42,496 bases of DNA from Pseudomonas plecoglossicida NBRC 103162 = DSM 15088 (GCF_000730665.1 NZ_BBIV01000051.1:1-42496), one strand, 5' to 3'; numbered from the stretch's first letter, positions 1-7,925 are shown. Notes: generated by a model not told the origin, from the letters alone. Made by a program: numbers and translations.

Positions 1-44
1 CGGTAGCGATGTGTGGCGGCTCCATTGAATCAAGGAGCGACACA

Positions 45-362
45 ATGACAAAAGGCTTACCCGACCCACCCACCCGCGCCACCACCACTTCATTCGATTT
101 CGGCAACTGCGAATGCAGCCATCCGCCCTTGTTCGCAGTGCGGCCGGGCGTGGATTTCGAAGATGCGCTGGTGCACCTGTCAACGCTGCTCAAAGGCGCG
201 TTCGCTACCAACCTGAAGGCCATGGAACTCGCCACCGGCACCTGTCGCGATCTGTTGTTGAGCAACGATCATGGGCTGGATTCGGCCAAGGCGGTGGTCG
301 AGGCTTTGCTCGATGGTGTGGAGTTGCAGCAGCTGACGGCCACGCGGATGCGAAGTGCCTGA
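45..362 (+). CDS. DUF6124-like small protein (105 aa)
   Basis: Small cytoplasmic protein of unknown function resembling the short DUF6124 (formerly DUF3077) proteins common in Pseudomonas. I chose the ATG at 45 because AAGGAG lies at 32-37 with ideal spacing; an upstream in-frame ATG at 9 has no such site. The N-terminus is polar and Pro/Thr-rich (MTKGLPDPPTR), followed by a helical segment with LFAVRPGVDFEDALVHLS and a second helix ending near the C-terminus. There is no signal peptide or membrane segment. The gene is followed by a perfect palindrome and then by the convergent RNase T2 gene. The family assignment is by overall look; I know of no established function. Confidence 0.75.
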   Translation: MTKGLPDPPTRATTTSFDFGNCECSHPPLFAVRPGVDFEDALVHLSTLLKGAFATNLKAMELATGTCRDLLLSNDHGLDSAKAVVEALLDGVELQQLTATRMRSA

Positions 363-382
363 AGATTCATCAGTGACTGCAG

Positions 383-416
383 TGGCCCTATCGCCGGCTT
401 GCCGGCGATAGGGCCA
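383..416. repeat. REP-type perfect palindrome between convergent genes
   Basis: Two perfect 16-base arms (TGGCCCTATCGCCGGC and its complement) flank a two-base centre. The core matches the REP elements elsewhere in the window. It sits between the ends of the DUF6124-like gene and the RNase T2 gene and could terminate transcription or stabilise both mRNA 3' ends. There is no T-run, so it is not a classic intrinsic terminator. Confidence 0.8.
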
Positions 417-444
417 GTATGGTCAGGCCCATCACCACGGCCTT

Positions 445-1179
445 TCAAAGTGTGCTGCGAATCAACGTCTCTTGCTCTTCATCGCATTGGATACCAATGC
501 GCAGATTCTTTTCCTGGTGGTAAGGCTGACCGTTATCGTCAATCAGGTAGAAGACTTCATGCAGGTTCTGCTTGCCATTGCTGTCCGTGTAACATCGGAA
601 CGCCGTATTGGCCGGGAAAATCTTGCGGATATCCTTGAAAGGGGTCGAGCGGTCGACCAGTGCCTTGAAAGCGGGGGTCTTCTCATCAACTGTTACCACC
701 GTTTTCCTGAGGTTGATGAGGTCATCGAAGTAGGCCTGCATCGACTTGCCGGAACAGCTACCGTGCTTCTTCCATTCGTGCTTGAGCATGCCGTCCGGGT
801 TTTCAGGTAGCCATTTCTCATGATCGTTGCGTTTGATGCGTGCCAACTCTGCATCCAGCGTACTTTCACTGCAGGCGTCTTTGACCGTGCAGGCCTTCGA
901 GGGCGTGCAGTTTTGAGGGTGTCGATTGGTAAACGGGCCTTCGCTGTTACTGTAGGGCCAAATGCCGTGCGTCTTGAAGCGCGCAGGAATTTCTGCGCAG
1001 GGGCGGCCATCTGTTTTTTCTTTTTGCATGAGGCAATAAGTCGGCTGCCACGTTACCGAGTAAACCCGAAAGGTGACCGGCGGGGCGTCGACCCAGGCTT
1101 GTTCATTGGCGTCCAATGCCATGACTGGGGTTGCCGTGGCGGCGGCGAGCGAAAGCAGAAAAAGTGTAAGCACGCGCAT
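445..1179 (-). CDS. Periplasmic ribonuclease T2 family protein (244 aa)
   Basis: Endoribonuclease of the T2 family (E. coli RNase I type), expected to degrade RNA in the periplasm through 2',3'-cyclic phosphate intermediates. Both family signatures are visible: THGIWP at residues 70-75 with catalytic His71, and HEWKKHGSC at 134-142 with Glu135 and His139. Several cysteines are available for disulfides. I chose the ATG at 1179 because it starts a clear signal peptide (MRVLTLFLLSLAAATATPVMA, cleavage near residue 21) and has a GGGA site upstream. The longer in-frame ATG at 1263 would bury that signal. AlkB lies upstream on the same strand, 115 bases away, with no obvious functional link. Confidence 0.9.
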   Translation of the reverse strand: MRVLTLFLLSLAAATATPVMALDANEQAWVDAPPVTFRVYSVTWQPTYCLMQKEKTDGRPCAEIPARFKTHGIWPYSNSEGPFTNRHPQNCTPSKACTVKDACSESTLDAELARIKRNDHEKWLPENPDGMLKHEWKKHGSCSGKSMQAYFDDLINLRKTVVTVDEKTPAFKALVDRSTPFKDIRKIFPANTAFRCYTDSNGKQNLHEVFYLIDDNGQPYHQEKNLRIGIQCDEEQETLIRSTL

Positions 1180-1294
1180 CGTCTCATTCCCTTGAACGAG
1201 CCACCCGGGTGCGGTGGCGACGGTGTCATTAGGCGGGTGTCTCCACACAGCGTCTACTGGCAAAAATGTCAGGTGGCCAGCAACAGTCTCCGAG

Positions 1295-1939
1295 TCACCC
1301 GGCCTTGCGCAACGTCAGGTTGATCCGTCGCTCGCCCATCTGTGGATGCACGCCCGGCTTGACCGGCAGCACCCCATGAAAGCGCAACCGATCCTCACCC
1401 CCCCAGACCAGCACATCGCCATGGCTCAACGGCACCCGCCGGGTACGGTCCGAACGCTGCAGCCCACCGAGCAGAAACACCGCTGGCAAGCCCAATGACA
1501 CCGACACGATCGGCTGGCCGAAATCCGCTTCGTCACGGTCCTGGTGCAGGCTCAGGCGGGTACCGGGCAGGTAGTGGTTGACCAGGCAGGCATCGGGTAA
1601 GAACCCGTCGAAGCCTGCCGCTGCCGCCGCGCGCCCTGCCAGGTCGAGAAGGACCTGGGGCAGGGCGGGCCAGGGTTTGCCGCTGACAGGGTCGACGGGG
1701 CTGTAGCGATAACCCTTGGCATCACTGACCCAGCCCAGCGAGCCGCAGTTGGTCAGCGCAACGGCCATGTTCAGGCCGCCTGGCGTCTGCATGTGCCGCA
1801 ACGGTGCGGCGCGCAGCACTGGGCGCAGGGCGTCGAGCAGCGGCTCGATCTCGGCCAGGGCAAAGCCAGGCAGCAGCACGGTGTGGCTGGCCAGACGTTG
1901 GGGCTGGGTGCCGAACAGGTCGAGGTCGGACTGGATCAT
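1295..1939 (-). CDS. alkB: AlkB-type alpha-ketoglutarate-dependent DNA repair dioxygenase (214 aa)
   Basis: Fe(II)/2-oxoglutarate dioxygenase that oxidatively removes N-alkyl lesions such as 1-methyladenine and 3-methylcytosine from DNA. The iron ligands are visible as HQD (His132, Asp134) and His188 in RFHG. The 2-oxoglutarate-binding signature RxNxTxR is RINLTLR at 205-211. The length matches E. coli AlkB (216 aa). I chose the ATG at 1939, giving MIQSDLDLFG, because this N-terminus looks like the family; an in-frame ATG ten codons upstream is possible, and neither has a strong ribosome-binding site. No ada-type gene is nearby, so the adaptive-response link cannot be judged here. Confidence 0.93.
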   Translation of the reverse strand: MIQSDLDLFGTQPQRLASHTVLLPGFALAEIEPLLDALRPVLRAAPLRHMQTPGGLNMAVALTNCGSLGWVSDAKGYRYSPVDPVSGKPWPALPQVLLDLAGRAAAAAGFDGFLPDACLVNHYLPGTRLSLHQDRDEADFGQPIVSVSLGLPAVFLLGGLQRSDRTRRVPLSHGDVLVWGGEDRLRFHGVLPVKPGVHPQMGERRINLTLRKAG

Positions 1940-2011
1940 GGTGGTGGCGCTGAGGGAATGTGAGGCCATTCTAGCGCTGGCCGCTGCACCTTTCGAAACC
2001 TTTGCCGTACC

Positions 2012-2042
2012 CGTGGGAACCGGCTTGCCGGCGATAGGGCCA
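2012..2042. repeat. REP element, single copy
   Basis: GTGGGAACCGGCTTGCCGGCGATAGGGCC-type sequence matching the other REP cores of the window. It lies between the start of alkB and the terminator of the curlin-like operon. Confidence 0.7.
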
Positions 2043-2067
2043 GTACAGACTGTGCAAGGCATGACCG

Positions 2068-2110
2068 AAAAAAAAGAACCGCGGCACCAGGGAGAGGGAC
2101 ACCGCGGTTC
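2068..2110 (-). terminator. Strong intrinsic terminator of the curlin-like operon
   Basis: On the minus strand, two perfect 9-base arms (GAACCGCGG and CCGCGGTTC) enclose a 17-base loop and are followed directly by eight T residues. It begins 17 bases after the stop codon of the large curlin-like gene, so it marks the 3' end of the four-gene operon. Confidence 0.92.
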
Positions 2111-2127
2111 AAGGGGGGAGCTGCTGT

Positions 2128-3573
2128 TTATCGTTGAGTTGAAGTCGCCATGTTGCCGTTGCCCATCTGGGTGATGGTGGCACTCTGGTTGGCGCCAGCC
2201 TGGTCCACGACGGCCTGGTTGCCAGTACCACCCTGGGTCACGTAGGCGACGTTGGCAGTGTCGGCCTGCTTGATGGTGGCGCTGTTGCCGCTGCCGTACA
2301 GCTGGGTGGTAAAGCTCTGGTTGGCATAGCCGGACTGATCCAGGGTTATGGTGTTGCCGCTGCCGGTGGTGGAGCCGAAGGCATAGTTGTCGGTGCCGCG
2401 CTGGTCGGCGACGAGGATGTTGTCGCTGCCGTTCTGCTCGAAGTACAGCTCGTTGTTCTGGTCGGCCTGCTTGGTCTCCATCGAGTTGTTGGTGCCTTTC
2501 TGGTTCAGGGTGGCTTGCTGGTAGGCGCCGTTCTGGGTCAGGTTGACGCCGTTGCCGGTGCCTTTCTGGTTGACCGCTGCCGTCTGGTTGTTGCCGAACT
2601 GGCCACCAAGCTTGTCACCCTTCCAGTTGCTGGCCATGACCTTGTTGCCAGTGCCCTGGGTGGTCACGGTGAGGCTCTGGTTGTCGCCGGTCTGGTAGGT
2701 GTAATGCAGGTTGCCCGTACCGCTCTGGGAAATGGTGGTGTTGGAGTTGTTGGTCTCGAACTGGTCCGACCAGCTGGCGTTGGTGTTGCCTTGCTGGTAC
2801 AGATTGACGACGTTGCCCTGGCCGAAACTCTGGTCGATGTAGGCTTCGTCGAGCTGGCCGGTCTGGCTGACGCCGGCGCGGCTGCCGGTCTGGGTGTCCT
2901 GCCAGACTTCCGCTGAGTTGCCGGTACCTTGCTGGTCGATGGTGAGGATGCCGCCGATACCGTCGCGCTGGTCGCCGTAGGCCCAGTTCTCCTTGCCCTG
3001 TTGGTAGATCTCGATGTGCCCGTCGTTGTGGGTCATGTGTTCGGCGGCGGCGTAGTTGTCCTGGCCACCTTGTTCGACCTTGCTCTTGTTGTTGCTGCCG
3101 CCGAACAGCTGCTCGACGAAGACTTCGTTGCGCTGGCCGTTCTGCTGGGTGGTGGCCTGGCTGCCAAGCTGGCTGTCCTGCCACACCGTCGAGCGGTTTT
3201 CGCCGCCTTGCTGGATCTGCAGCACCTGGTTGTTCTGGCCGATCGACTGGCTGGCGAAGGCGTCGTTCAGGTTGCCCGTGGCTTGCTGGTTGATGTGGCT
3301 GCCGTTTTCGAACAGCTGCTCGCCGTAGCCGGCGTTGTAGGAGCCGTTGGCCGTCTGGTCGATGAAGCTGGTGCTGTTTTCCTGCACCGCCAGGTGGTTG
3401 TGGCCCTTGCCGGTCTGGGTCTGGGTGGCCGCGGCGAAAGGCGCGACGGTCTGCGTCACTTCGGCGATGTTCTGGTTACCGCTTTGCGACTGATTCGAGG
3501 TGCTGTCATCAGCCATGACCTGGCCGGCCAAGGCCAGGACGATAGCGGCACTTAAGGGAGCGAGCTTGAACAT
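2128..3573 (-). CDS. Large curlin-like (CsgA-type) amyloid repeat protein (481 aa)
   Basis: Secreted protein made almost entirely of curlin-type repeats, expected to polymerise into extracellular amyloid fibres. A signal peptide (MFKLAPLSAAIVLALAGQVMA, cleavage near 21) is followed by about twenty degenerate units of the pattern Q-x-G-x-x-N-x5-Q, for example QQGTGNSAEVWQ and QKGTGNGVNLTQ. Composition is rich in Gln, Asn, Gly, Thr and Ser. E. coli CsgA has about 150 residues and five repeats, so this is roughly three times longer. I chose the ATG at 3573, which has GGAGG upstream; the longer frame start at 3624 overlaps the preceding gene. It lies 16 bases after the CsgB-like gene and is the last gene of the operon. 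No csgE, csgF or csgG is present here, so its export route is unknown. Confidence 0.85.
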   Translation of the reverse strand: MFKLAPLSAAIVLALAGQVMADDSTSNQSQSGNQNIAEVTQTVAPFAAATQTQTGKGHNHLAVQENSTSFIDQTANGSYNAGYGEQLFENGSHINQQATGNLNDAFASQSIGQNNQVLQIQQGGENRSTVWQDSQLGSQATTQQNGQRNEVFVEQLFGGSNNKSKVEQGGQDNYAAAEHMTHNDGHIEIYQQGKENWAYGDQRDGIGGILTIDQQGTGNSAEVWQDTQTGSRAGVSQTGQLDEAYIDQSFGQGNVVNLYQQGNTNASWSDQFETNNSNTTISQSGTGNLHYTYQTGDNQSLTVTTQGTGNKVMASNWKGDKLGGQFGNNQTAAVNQKGTGNGVNLTQNGAYQQATLNQKGTNNSMETKQADQNNELYFEQNGSDNILVADQRGTDNYAFGSTTGSGNTITLDQSGYANQSFTTQLYGSGNSATIKQADTANVAYVTQGGTGNQAVVDQAGANQSATITQMGNGNMATSTQR

Positions 3574-3589
3574 GGTGGTGCCTCCAGGT

Positions 3590-4060
3590 CTATCGGTATT
3601 GGGTGATCTGAACATGCTGGCCATTGCCGGCCTGGGTCACGGAGCTGTTGAGGCCCGAGCCGGCTTGCACGATGCTGGCGCTGTTGTCGTTGCCGATCTG
3701 GTCGATGCTGGCGCTGTTGCTGCTGCCGCTCTGGCGGATCGACGCGCTGTTGCCATATCCCTGTTGGCTGATGCTGGCCATCAGGTCACTACCTTCCTGC
3801 AGGATGTACGCCTCCTGCGCGCCCCCGGCCTGGACGATGCGGCCCAGCAGGGCCTGGCCGTTCTGGTCGAGGGCGGCGCGGTTGCCCGTGCCTTGCTGCT
3901 CGATCACCGCCACCTGGCCGGCACCTGCCGGCAGCAGGCGGATGATCACCGGTTCACCGAGGTCGCTGCCGGCGGCAAGGTCGGCGTTGTCCATCAGATC
4001 GTCGGCTTGTGCCTGGCCCACCAGGGCCAGGCAGAGCAACAGCGGATACAGGCGTTTCAT
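3590..4060 (-). CDS. CsgB-like curlin minor subunit / nucleator (156 aa)
   Basis: Small secreted curlin-repeat protein resembling CsgB, which anchors and nucleates curli fibres. It has a signal peptide (MKRLYPLLLCLALVGQAQA, cleavage near 19), a non-repetitive stretch to about residue 50, then about five repeats such as QQGYGNSASIRQ, QSGSSNSASIDQ and QIGNDNSASIVQ. The length fits CsgB (about 150 aa). A strong AAGGAG precedes the ATG. The gene sits between the 744-residue secreted protein (16 bases upstream) and the large CsgA-like protein (16 bases downstream), so all are probably co-transcribed. A nucleator role is inferred from the csgB-csgA order; the sequence alone shows only curlin repeats. 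Confidence 0.85.
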   Translation of the reverse strand: MKRLYPLLLCLALVGQAQADDLMDNADLAAGSDLGEPVIIRLLPAGAGQVAVIEQQGTGNRAALDQNGQALLGRIVQAGGAQEAYILQEGSDLMASISQQGYGNSASIRQSGSSNSASIDQIGNDNSASIVQAGSGLNSSVTQAGNGQHVQITQYR

Positions 4061-4076
4061 GGCGTTCTCCTTTGCC

Positions 4077-6311
4077 TCACTGCCGGGTTACAGCGACGGT
4101 GCGGGTGGTCCCTTGGCTAGTGGTGATGGTTGCCGTCGGGCTGGCGGTCGGGACCAGCGTGGTGCTGTTGCTGACCGTCAGGCGCCAGCGGCCGGTGACC
4201 GGTACCGTGGTGGTGCCGAGGGTCTGCACGCCGGTGGTGGTGGTGACACGCACGGTGATGGTGTTGCCGGTGGTCACCGAGGAGGTGCCGCTGATGTCCC
4301 AGTTGTAACGGTTGTTCGAGCGGGCCAGCACGGTGGCTGCGGTGACCGCGAAGGTCTCTGCGACTGGGCGTGGCTGCACGTTGACCGTGACCGTTGCGCT
4401 AGGGGATACCGCACCCAGCGAATCACGCGCCTGGTAGGTGAAGGTGGTGGTGAATGCCGTAGGCACGCTGGCCGGTGGCGTGTAGGTGATGGTGGTGCCA
4501 TTGCTGGTCACGGTGCCGCGACCGGCAGGCGGTTGAGAGAAGTTGGCCACCGCCAGTGGCAGGTTGCCTTCTGGGTCGGTGTCGTTGGCCAGCACGTTGA
4601 TGGTCAGCGGCGCGGCCAGGGTGGTGACGGTTTCCGCGACAGCGGTCGGCGCTCGGTTGGGCGCGACGTTGATGGTCACGGTGGCCGGCGCCGATTTCAG
4701 CCCCTTGGCGTCCATGGCCGAGTAGTTGAAGGTGGCCACCAGCGGCTGGGTGGCACCGGCCGGTGGGGTGTAGGTCACCTGGGTGCTGCCGTTGAGTACC
4801 ACACCACCCAGGCCGGTGCCCGGTTGGGTCAGGTCGGTGATGCTCAACGGCACGTTGCCGTCCGGGTCGCTGTCGTTCTGCAGCAGGTTCAGGGTCAGCG
4901 GGATGCCGACACTGGTGCTGCCGACGTCGGCCTGGGCCACCGGTGGTTTGTTTTCGCCTTCGACCGGGGCGGTGCCGACGATCACGACCGGTTCCACATC
5001 ACTGCCGCCATGGGCGGACTTGACCGTCACGGTGGCCGGTGGCTGTTTCAGATCGGATACCGTCAGCTTCTGCAAGCCACCGCTCCTGGACAGGCGGCCA
5101 AAGCCCTGGGCGAGCATGTCAGGCACCACGACTTCGTCGCTGGAGCGTGCTTCGATGGTCAATGTCTTGCTGGACCACTCGTAGCGCGCGGTGCTGATCT
5201 TGACCACGTCGGTCAACTTGCTCGACAGCGACGTCGGTTGGGTAACGTTGTCATCACTGGCGGTGACCACTACCACCGAGGGTGGCACGGCCTGGCTCAG
5301 TTGCTGACTGAAGAAGCGCCCATTGTTGTCACTGGTCAGGGTGAGTTCGCACGGCCCAGGTGGGGAGCCGACCAGCGCCAGGCCGTTGCGCATGCACAGG
5401 CTGGCGGTGTTCGGCGCCTTGGCGAACACTGCTACGCGGGTACCGAGGTTATTGCGCGAGTAGGTGGCCCGCTCCAGCGTCACCGGTGTTTCTGCACGCG
5501 GATCGAGGACCTTGCCAGAGAGAGTGAACAGGTCGGTGTGGATCTTGCCGGCGGGGCCGTCGATCTCCACGTAGTTGGTGTTGAACGGGCTGTTTTGCAC
5601 GGGTTCCAGACGGTTTGGGTCGCCAATGAAGGTCTCTATGGCGCCGGTATCCGGGTTGGTCTCGGTGTAGGAGGGGCCGACACGGTGCAGGAATGGCCCG
5701 AGCGCACCGTTGAGCGCTCCGCTGAAGTTGCCGGGGGCGCCGATGCCGATATCGCGGGTAATGTTGATTGCCCGCCGGCCCGGTGTCGTGACCGTGACTT
5801 TCTCGACGCCATAGGGGTGGGTAATGGTGTAGGTGCCGGCAACTGGCACCGACACGCGAATGCGGATCCGGGCGAAGCTTTGCTGGTCGCCGTTGACCGG
5901 GTTCTCGGCGGCGAAGGCAGCCTCCAGGCCGGCAACGTAGGCGTCCAGCTCGTAGCCGCTGTTACCCACCGCCGGTATGGTGGCTTCGGCCAGGAACCAG
6001 AACATCTCGGGCGGCCAGTTGTCGGGGAACACCAACGGCAGGCTGTCATCGTAGATGCCCGGTTCCGGCAACAGGGTACACATGTAGGAAGGCGCCCCCG
6101 GTGTCCCGGCGACCCTGGAGCTGGTGGCGCGCGAGCGGCACAGCTCCAGCGCCAGCGCCGGGTCAGCGCCGTCCTTGTACCACATCGGGTAACCGCCGGT
6201 GGCGAAGGTGTAGGGGCCTGGGTCGACCTCGGCGAGCTTGGCCCAGGCCGCGCTGGTGACGGTGAGGGAGAAACCGGCGGCGAACAGCGCACGGCGCGGC
6301 CAAGTGTTCAT
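4077..6311 (-). CDS. Secreted protein with novel N-terminal module and cadherin-like repeats (744 aa)
   Basis: I do not recognise the family of its main part. It has a signal peptide (cleavage near residue 24, TSAAWA). The next 420 or so residues are clearly homologous along their length to the neighbouring 442-residue protein, sharing SSRVAG.PGAP.YMCTLLP, GDQQSFAR.RIRV, THPYGVE, RRAIN.TRDIGI and SPFNTN. Two Ig/cadherin-like repeats follow, beginning NKPPVAQADV and NRAPTAVAET with conserved NDSDPDGN and NDTDPEGN calcium-type loops, then a Thr/Val-rich C-terminal beta segment. The ATG at 6311 has AAGGAGG upstream. The gene lies 32 bases after its paralogue and 16 bases before the CsgB-like gene. 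Secretion and an adhesin or matrix role alongside the curlins are inferred from domains and context. Confidence 0.8.
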   Translation of the reverse strand: MNTWPRRALFAAGFSLTVTSAAWAKLAEVDPGPYTFATGGYPMWYKDGADPALALELCRSRATSSRVAGTPGAPSYMCTLLPEPGIYDDSLPLVFPDNWPPEMFWFLAEATIPAVGNSGYELDAYVAGLEAAFAAENPVNGDQQSFARIRIRVSVPVAGTYTITHPYGVEKVTVTTPGRRAINITRDIGIGAPGNFSGALNGALGPFLHRVGPSYTETNPDTGAIETFIGDPNRLEPVQNSPFNTNYVEIDGPAGKIHTDLFTLSGKVLDPRAETPVTLERATYSRNNLGTRVAVFAKAPNTASLCMRNGLALVGSPPGPCELTLTSDNNGRFFSQQLSQAVPPSVVVVTASDDNVTQPTSLSSKLTDVVKISTARYEWSSKTLTIEARSSDEVVVPDMLAQGFGRLSRSGGLQKLTVSDLKQPPATVTVKSAHGGSDVEPVVIVGTAPVEGENKPPVAQADVGSTSVGIPLTLNLLQNDSDPDGNVPLSITDLTQPGTGLGGVVLNGSTQVTYTPPAGATQPLVATFNYSAMDAKGLKSAPATVTINVAPNRAPTAVAETVTTLAAPLTINVLANDTDPEGNLPLAVANFSQPPAGRGTVTSNGTTITYTPPASVPTAFTTTFTYQARDSLGAVSPSATVTVNVQPRPVAETFAVTAATVLARSNNRYNWDISGTSSVTTGNTITVRVTTTTGVQTLGTTTVPVTGRWRLTVSNSTTLVPTASPTATITTSQGTTRTVAVTRQ

Positions 6312-6343
6312 GCTGCCTCCTTGAAGGCTGAGCCTTTGTCTGT

Positions 6344-7672
6344 TCATGGCACAAGCACCACGTCTTCGCTGTCGCTGCCACCGTTGGCGCTGTCGACCTG
6401 CACTTTCGTCGGTGGGACAGGCTTCAGGGTGGTGGTCAACGATGGTACTGAACCGCTTCCGCCGAGCACGCCGATCAATGTTCCGTCGCCAGTGCGTGCG
6501 GTGAGCTTGGGAGGTGAAGTCTCGTCACTGCTGCTGGCCTCCAGGGTCAGCTCGCCGCTGCCCAGGCTGTACTCGGCGCGGGTGATGGTGACCAGGTCGG
6601 TCAGTGGCAGGGCGGCGTCGGTTGCACTGCTGCTGGGGATCGCCACGCTGTTGTCGGCCTTGATCAGCAAGCTGCTGCCGATGTCCGGGTTGAGTGCCGA
6701 CTGGGCATACCAGGTGCCGGTGCCGTTGGCTTCGGTCAGCGACAGGTTCGGGGTCTGGCTGGTGAGGGTGACGGTGGCCGGTGGTGGCGGGGCGAGCACG
6801 AACATGTCTTGCTGGGCCTGCACCACACCGCTCACGGAGCGCCGTGAATAGGTGCTGCGCTGGGGGATCAGTGGGGTTGGGCGGTTAACCGCCGAGAGCT
6901 TGCCGGAGATGGCGAACAGTTCGGTGCGCACGTCGATGCCGTTGGGGCCTTCGATGCGCACGAAGTTGGTGTTGAACGGGCTGCCGGTGACGCGCTCTTC
7001 CAGGTTGGGGTCGCCGATGAAGCGCTGGCCGCCTTCAACGTAGGGACCGTTGACGCTGCGCAGGAACGGGCCGACATCACCCTTGAGCGCGCCGCTGAAA
7101 TCGCCAGCGCCGGCGATGCCGATATCCCGGGTCATGTTGATCGCCCGGCGCCCGCCGGCGGGTACGTCGAACACTTCGACGCCATAAGGGTGGGTGATGA
7201 CGTAGGTGCCGGCGGCCGGCACGTCGACGCGGATGCGCACCCGGGCGAAACTCTGCTGGTCGCCTTCATGGGGCTCTTCGGCGGCGAATGCAGCTTCGAT
7301 GGCCGCACCATAGCTCAGGTCGATACCGCGTGCGGCATCGACGATGGCGGCGTCGGCGGTGAACCAGAAGGCTTCATCCGGGAAGTTGTCGGGGAAGGCG
7401 ATGGGTTGGGTGTCGTCGAACACGCCGGGTGTCGGCAACAAGGTGCACATGTAGGCCGGCGCGCCCGGTGCACCGGCCACCCGTGAACTGACGACTTTGC
7501 TCAGGCACAGGTCGAGGGTGCGACCGTGACTGTCCTGGTACCAGGCGGGGAAATTCCCGTTGGCGATGTCGGGGGTGCCCGTGTCGACTGCATACAGCGC
7601 AGCCTGGGCTGGGAGCTGGAGCATGCTGGCAAGGATCGCCACAGCCAGCGGGTTAGGTAGCGGTCGGTGCAT
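6344..7672 (-). CDS. Secreted protein of unknown family, first gene of the curlin-like operon (442 aa)
   Basis: Unrecognised secreted protein. The start at 7672 has GGAGGA upstream and yields a signal peptide (MHRPLPNPLAVAILASMLQLPAQA). A much longer open frame upstream is not used. The mature protein has a region with paired cysteines (LDLC and YMCTLLP), several beta-rich stretches (GDQQSFARVRIRVDVPAAGT, THPYGVEVFDV) and a C-terminal part ending in GSDSEDVVLVP. It matches the first 440 or so residues of the next gene, so the two arose by tandem duplication. It lacks the cadherin-like repeats. It is the promoter-proximal gene of the operon that ends with the curlin-like proteins, so a role in their export, anchoring or decoration is plausible but unproven. 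Confidence 0.78.
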   Translation of the reverse strand: MHRPLPNPLAVAILASMLQLPAQAALYAVDTGTPDIANGNFPAWYQDSHGRTLDLCLSKVVSSRVAGAPGAPAYMCTLLPTPGVFDDTQPIAFPDNFPDEAFWFTADAAIVDAARGIDLSYGAAIEAAFAAEEPHEGDQQSFARVRIRVDVPAAGTYVITHPYGVEVFDVPAGGRRAINMTRDIGIAGAGDFSGALKGDVGPFLRSVNGPYVEGGQRFIGDPNLEERVTGSPFNTNFVRIEGPNGIDVRTELFAISGKLSAVNRPTPLIPQRSTYSRRSVSGVVQAQQDMFVLAPPPPATVTLTSQTPNLSLTEANGTGTWYAQSALNPDIGSSLLIKADNSVAIPSSSATDAALPLTDLVTITRAEYSLGSGELTLEASSSDETSPPKLTARTGDGTLIGVLGGSGSVPSLTTTLKPVPPTKVQVDSANGGSDSEDVVLVP

Positions 7673-7727
7673 GAGTCGATTCCTCCTGCAAACGGGCCCA
7701 TGAACTTGGGGCGTTTGGCAAGAGATC

Positions 7728-7743
7728 GGCAACAGTCGTGCCA
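7728..7743 (-). promoter_or_regulatory. Sigma-54 (-24/-12) promoter of the curlin-like operon
   Basis: On the minus strand the sequence reads TGGCACGACTGTTGCC, matching 15 of 16 positions of the sigma-54 consensus TGGCACGRNNNTTGCW. Spacing between the GG and GC dinucleotides is canonical. Predicted initiation near 7717 would leave a 5' leader of about 45 bases before the ATG at 7672. Confidence 0.82.
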
Positions 7744-7822
7744 GGTTTTTTAAATTAGGCGCCAGGCCTTGTGCTGCAAGGGGTTGAGGTTGGCTGAGGG
7801 GTGTTTGCAGGCCTTTGCTACA

Positions 7823-7849
7823 TGGGGGCTGTCCCCCAGGATTGGGGGG
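7823..7849. promoter_or_regulatory. Candidate enhancer-binding-protein site (UAS) for the curlin-like operon
   Basis: A perfect 16-base palindrome TGGGGGCTGTCCCCCA (7823-7838) is followed five bases later by another TGGGGG half-site (7843-7848). It lies 80-105 bases upstream of the -24 box of the sigma-54 promoter, where activators of this class usually bind. The cognate activator is unknown; the motif differs from the sites in the qhp cluster. Confidence 0.5.
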
Positions 7850-7925
7850 ATTGGGTTGGTGGAGGGTCACGCCTTGGCGATGAAGCATCAGCCTTGCCCG
7901 GGATGCCGAAACTTGCGCGATCCTC

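Noticed and set aside
2128..3573. Regularly spaced repeats as a possible CRISPR array
   Set aside because: The periodicity is protein-level curlin repeats in one open frame; DNA units are diverged and there are no identical repeats with unique spacers.
3624..6851. Open frame of 1075 codons on the plus strand, opposite the secreted-protein and curlin genes
   Set aside because: Antisense shadow of high-GC coding sequence. The minus-strand frames have signal peptides, ribosome-binding sites and paralogy; this one has none and low-complexity composition.
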